Positions 63,443-64,000 of a stretch of DNA of 64,000 bases are shown here, one piece after another. The notes below the pieces were generated by a model that worked only from the letters and a program-made list of their open reading frames with translations, ran no database searches and was not told the DNA's origin. How positions within the stretch are numbered: position 1 is the stretch's first letter; each line of letters opens with the position of its first letter. A program made the translations under genes and the position numbers. The stretch spans positions 62,001 through 126,000 of the forward strand of contig NZ_FTMX01000001.1 of NCBI RefSeq assembly GCF_900156045.1, read 5' to 3'. The stretch is from Peribacillus simplex (GTDB lineage Bacteria > Bacillota > Bacilli > Bacillales > DSM-1321).

Positions 63443-63866
63443 CAGAATTTTAATCATGTAATTGAGGATAGGTTTAATAAGGCTGGTTTAAACTAGATGA
63501 ATCAGAATCTGAAGGAAACTGTCCAAAAAATTATATTTCATATTAGTAATGTAATGATCAAGCACCTAGCCCTTCAGTTTGAAGGGTTTTTTCATGAAAA
63601 GATATTGTCATGCAGGAGGGCTCCATTTTGGTGATTTACAATTTAAAAGGGGAATCTTTTTTGTTTGAATGGATCCTCCCACTAAAAGGGCAATACCCCT
63701 TAAAAAGTTATTTCAGGAAAGAAAATGAAGGTCATTAACCGAAATGTTTCCAAAATTATTAAAGGGTAATTACTTTTGTATTTCACTTTCAATAAAACAT
63801 CTTTTAACTTTCAGATTTATTTTATTATGACTATATAAGATTTTACTATCATTAAAGGAGAGGCAT
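63443..63866. other. Intergenic stretch
   Basis: CCCTTC-AGTTT-GAAGGG followed by TTTTTTC at 63566-63594 ends the acyltransferase transcript. AAAGGAG at 63854 is the ribosome binding site of the next gene. Nothing else supportable is seen. Confidence 0.65.
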
Positions 63867-64000
63867 ATGAGAAAGTTTTTCTTCATCTTCATCTTGGCTT
63901 TAATCCCCTTCGCCTCTACGACTGTAAGTGCAGAATCTGACTTACCTCTCAATAGTGAAGCAGGGATCATTATTGATGCGAAAAGCGGGAATGTATTATA
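63867..64000 (+). CDS. D-alanyl-D-alanine carboxypeptidase, N-terminus (cut by window end)
   Basis: The 44 codons present encode a signal peptide (RKFFFIFILALIPFASTTVSA) followed by NSEAGIIIDAKSGNVLY, the conserved lead-in to the SxxK active site of S11 penicillin-binding proteins such as DacA/DacF. These exported enzymes trim the last D-Ala of peptidoglycan stem peptides. The catalytic part lies beyond the window. AAAGGAG is 6 bases before the ATG. Confidence 0.85.
   Translation, partial: MRKFFFIFILALIPFASTTVSAESDLPLNSEAGIIIDAKSGNVL

Noticed and set aside
63497-63634. Small 45-codon open frame
   Set aside because: No ribosome binding site, and a terminator lies inside it.

Overview
The window reads as chromosome from a low-GC, Gram-positive, spore-forming Bacillaceae. 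A Peribacillus-type genome is my best guess, but that is inference from gene style and not something I could search. The support is Bacillus-type ribosome binding sites, frequent TTG/GTG starts, a CsgA-like sporulation protein, a DUF1659/DUF2922/YvrJ trio, sigma-B-type promoters in front of GsiB-like KGG-repeat proteins, a LysM L,D-transpeptidase and SigL-type (sigma-54) control.

Layout. 1-11.5 kb is metabolic: the end of an iron alcohol dehydrogenase, an MFS carrier and a succinate-semialdehyde-type dehydrogenase; an ornithine cyclodeaminase-family enzyme with an MHS carrier and a divergent cupin regulator beside a perfect palindrome; a Fur-box esterase whose leader carries a MITE; and a metNIQ-like methionine ABC operon. 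11.6-39.4 kb is an accessory island of conflict genes: an LXG toxin with an EndoU-like tip and its immunity genes, an OLD-like ATPase/Toprim protein, an N6-adenine methylase, a DUF262 protein, a broken nuclease, McrBC, two unrecognised proteins, a giant SF1 helicase with a Vsr-like nuclease, and two PLD-SF2 helicases (one frameshifted) arranged with a Nudix and a MazG-like NTP pyrophosphatase. Relics of the LXG gene at 14.47 kb and 20.6 kb show that the first part of the island sits inside a rearranged toxin locus.

39.4-45.3 kb is a catabolic unit: a 2,4-dienoyl-CoA reductase/trimethylamine dehydrogenase-type flavoenzyme, a sigma-54 activator, and a sodium:solute symporter with its small accessory protein. 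Good -24/-12 promoters precede both the enzyme and the symporter. 45.3-64 kb is mixed: a stranded toxin tip with a SUKH immunity gene, an ABC-F gene behind a leader peptide and attenuator, an L,D-transpeptidase, a ZIP transporter, a nucleosidase lipoprotein behind a guanine-class riboswitch, a nest of GC-rich palindromic repeats, and a run of small stress and sporulation genes ending in the start of a D,D-carboxypeptidase gene.

The strongest observations are: (i) two MITEs with matching terminal inverted repeats and perfect 8-bp target duplications, one of them inside a Fur-regulated leader; (ii) a guanine riboswitch with a readable antiterminator/terminator switch in front of a nucleosidase lipoprotein; (iii) two divergent sigma-54 promoters around one activator; and (iv) the paired PLD-helicase plus NTP-pyrophosphatase modules, my best candidate for a little-described defence system. 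No tRNA, rRNA, CRISPR array, integrase or intact insertion sequence was seen.
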